A program made the position numbers and the translations under genes. Positions 63,359 to 64,000 of a DNA stretch of 64,000 bases are shown piece after piece. Each line of letters opens with the position of its first letter. The first letter of the stretch is position 1. A model generated the notes under the pieces. It was not told the DNA's origin. It did not search any database and saw nothing but the letters and a program-made list of their open reading frames with translations. Source of the stretch: Phialophora verrucosa (taxonomy: Eukaryota > Ascomycota > Eurotiomycetes > Chaetothyriales > Herpotrichiellaceae); assembly GCA_002099365.1 (NCBI GenBank), contig MSED01000004.1, positions 1,798,001 through 1,862,000 on the forward strand, written 5' to 3'.

Positions 63359-63974
63359 ATGCTTTATGGCGCCGAAAAGCGTTGTAGCCGCTACGTGGTG
63401 CCTCCTCTTCCACCGCCCGAAAGCCCCGACGACGAGGTGGAAGCTGAAAACGTCGAAGATCAAAGGTGCTGCGGCTTGAAGCTGAATTGGGCGAGAAGAA
63501 CAGCAGCAGTTGCGCAGGGAAAATCGGCCACTAAGCGTGAAGCGCAGTTAGGGTTGGGCTTGGCAGGAGAGAACGGGTCCGTTCTGCACCTAGAAGCGTC
63601 ACCTGTACGAGCATTCCCTACGATCCCTCCAGATTGTAATGCGATACGCCTTTTTGCGTATGACGGAGTCATTCATGATAGATGGATAGAAGCTTCCGAA
63701 GGACAGTTGCAGTTGATGGAGAAGCGTTTTGGAACTGTAAGTAATCTCGACTCCTGGGCAGACACAGGACTGGTCTTTCCAGTTCGGTTTCGGATCGCGA
63801 GCATACATGGGCAAGCACATTTCGTTTATGGAAATGGGGAAACTCATTCCACAAATTCTAGAAGACTTCTATGTTGAATGGGCATCGCCAGACCACACCG
63901 AGTGGAAAGTTCGGGCTCGCTGGCTGTGGGGGCACCAGGATATGGTTATGAAACTGACTCCACGAACTCGATAG
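63359..63974 (+). pseudogene. Cytochrome P450 C-terminal remnant lacking the heme-ligand cysteine
   Basis: A frame open from ATG 63359 runs to a GTAAGT donor at 63737. A 46-base intron ends at 63782, and exon 2 (63783-63974) ends in TAG. The peptide contains DRWIEASEGQLQLMEK (normally P[ED]RWxEA), then FGFGSRAYMGKHISFMEMGK and VEWASP, which is the P450 heme loop and following helix. The cysteine of FGxGxRxCxG is Tyr (TAC, 63804-63806). The region before DRW is too short and poorly conserved compared with P450s, and I, K and N-terminal parts are absent. It is therefore a 5'-truncated relic. Cys to Tyr here is a CpA-to-TpA change on the minus strand. A chimeric gene using the fragment cannot be excluded. 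Confidence 0.75.
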
Positions 63975-64000
63975 GATGTATACTTGTTCATCTTCCTCTG

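Overview
The window is fungal nuclear DNA, almost certainly from a filamentous ascomycete (Pezizomycotina). Many genes carry short GT-AG introns of about 45-90 bases. Typical ascomycete families are present: a Zn2Cys6 regulator, an RTA1-like membrane protein, POM152, an SPX-RING protein and fungal mL58. There is no operon structure. I cannot name genus or species from the sequence. I modelled 28 protein-coding genes or fragments and saw no tRNA, rRNA, CRISPR array or intact transposon. Coordinates span start to stop codon including introns; exon joins are given in the evidence.

Region 1-10 kb is accessory and metabolic. It holds the 3' end of a vanillyl-alcohol-oxidase-type flavoenzyme, a salicylate-hydroxylase-like FAD monooxygenase, a 3-hydroxyisobutyrate-dehydrogenase-family enzyme, a PhnB/glyoxalase-fold protein, a Zn2Cys6 transcription factor, an RTA1-like transporter and an unknown glycine/alanine-rich protein. 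The set resembles a small catabolic or detoxification neighbourhood. Region 10-16 kb holds an SPX-RING protein ending in a CaaX-like tetrapeptide, the ribosome-biogenesis J-protein JJJ1 and an unknown protein. Region 16-24 kb holds a nucleoside hydrolase with an 8-base microexon, an amino-acid/choline-type permease behind three GATAAG sites, a guanine deaminase and a 2-oxoglutarate/Fe(II) dioxygenase. This suggests nitrogen scavenging from nucleosides and purines.

Region 24-33 kb is housekeeping: an FBXO21-like F-box/SirB1/YccV protein, a UCH37-type deubiquitinase and the nucleoporin POM152. Region 33-43 kb is sparse and unusual. It has a 2.3-kb gap with three diverged 55-60-base repeats, an unknown 649-residue protein, and the most interesting gene of the window: an arginyl-tRNA-synthetase-like protein. 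That protein keeps the overall ArgRS architecture, but the HIGH, KMSKS-equivalent and GPYLQY motifs are all altered, and it carries a repetitive acidic tail of about 450 residues.

Region 43-63 kb is again conserved core: DHH1, SMC6, the mitochondrial citrate carrier, UTP22, protein-L-isoaspartate methyltransferase, cystathionine gamma-synthase, the Cys-Gly peptidase DUG1 and mitochondrial ribosomal protein mL58. The window ends in a cytochrome P450 remnant whose heme-ligand cysteine position reads tyrosine.
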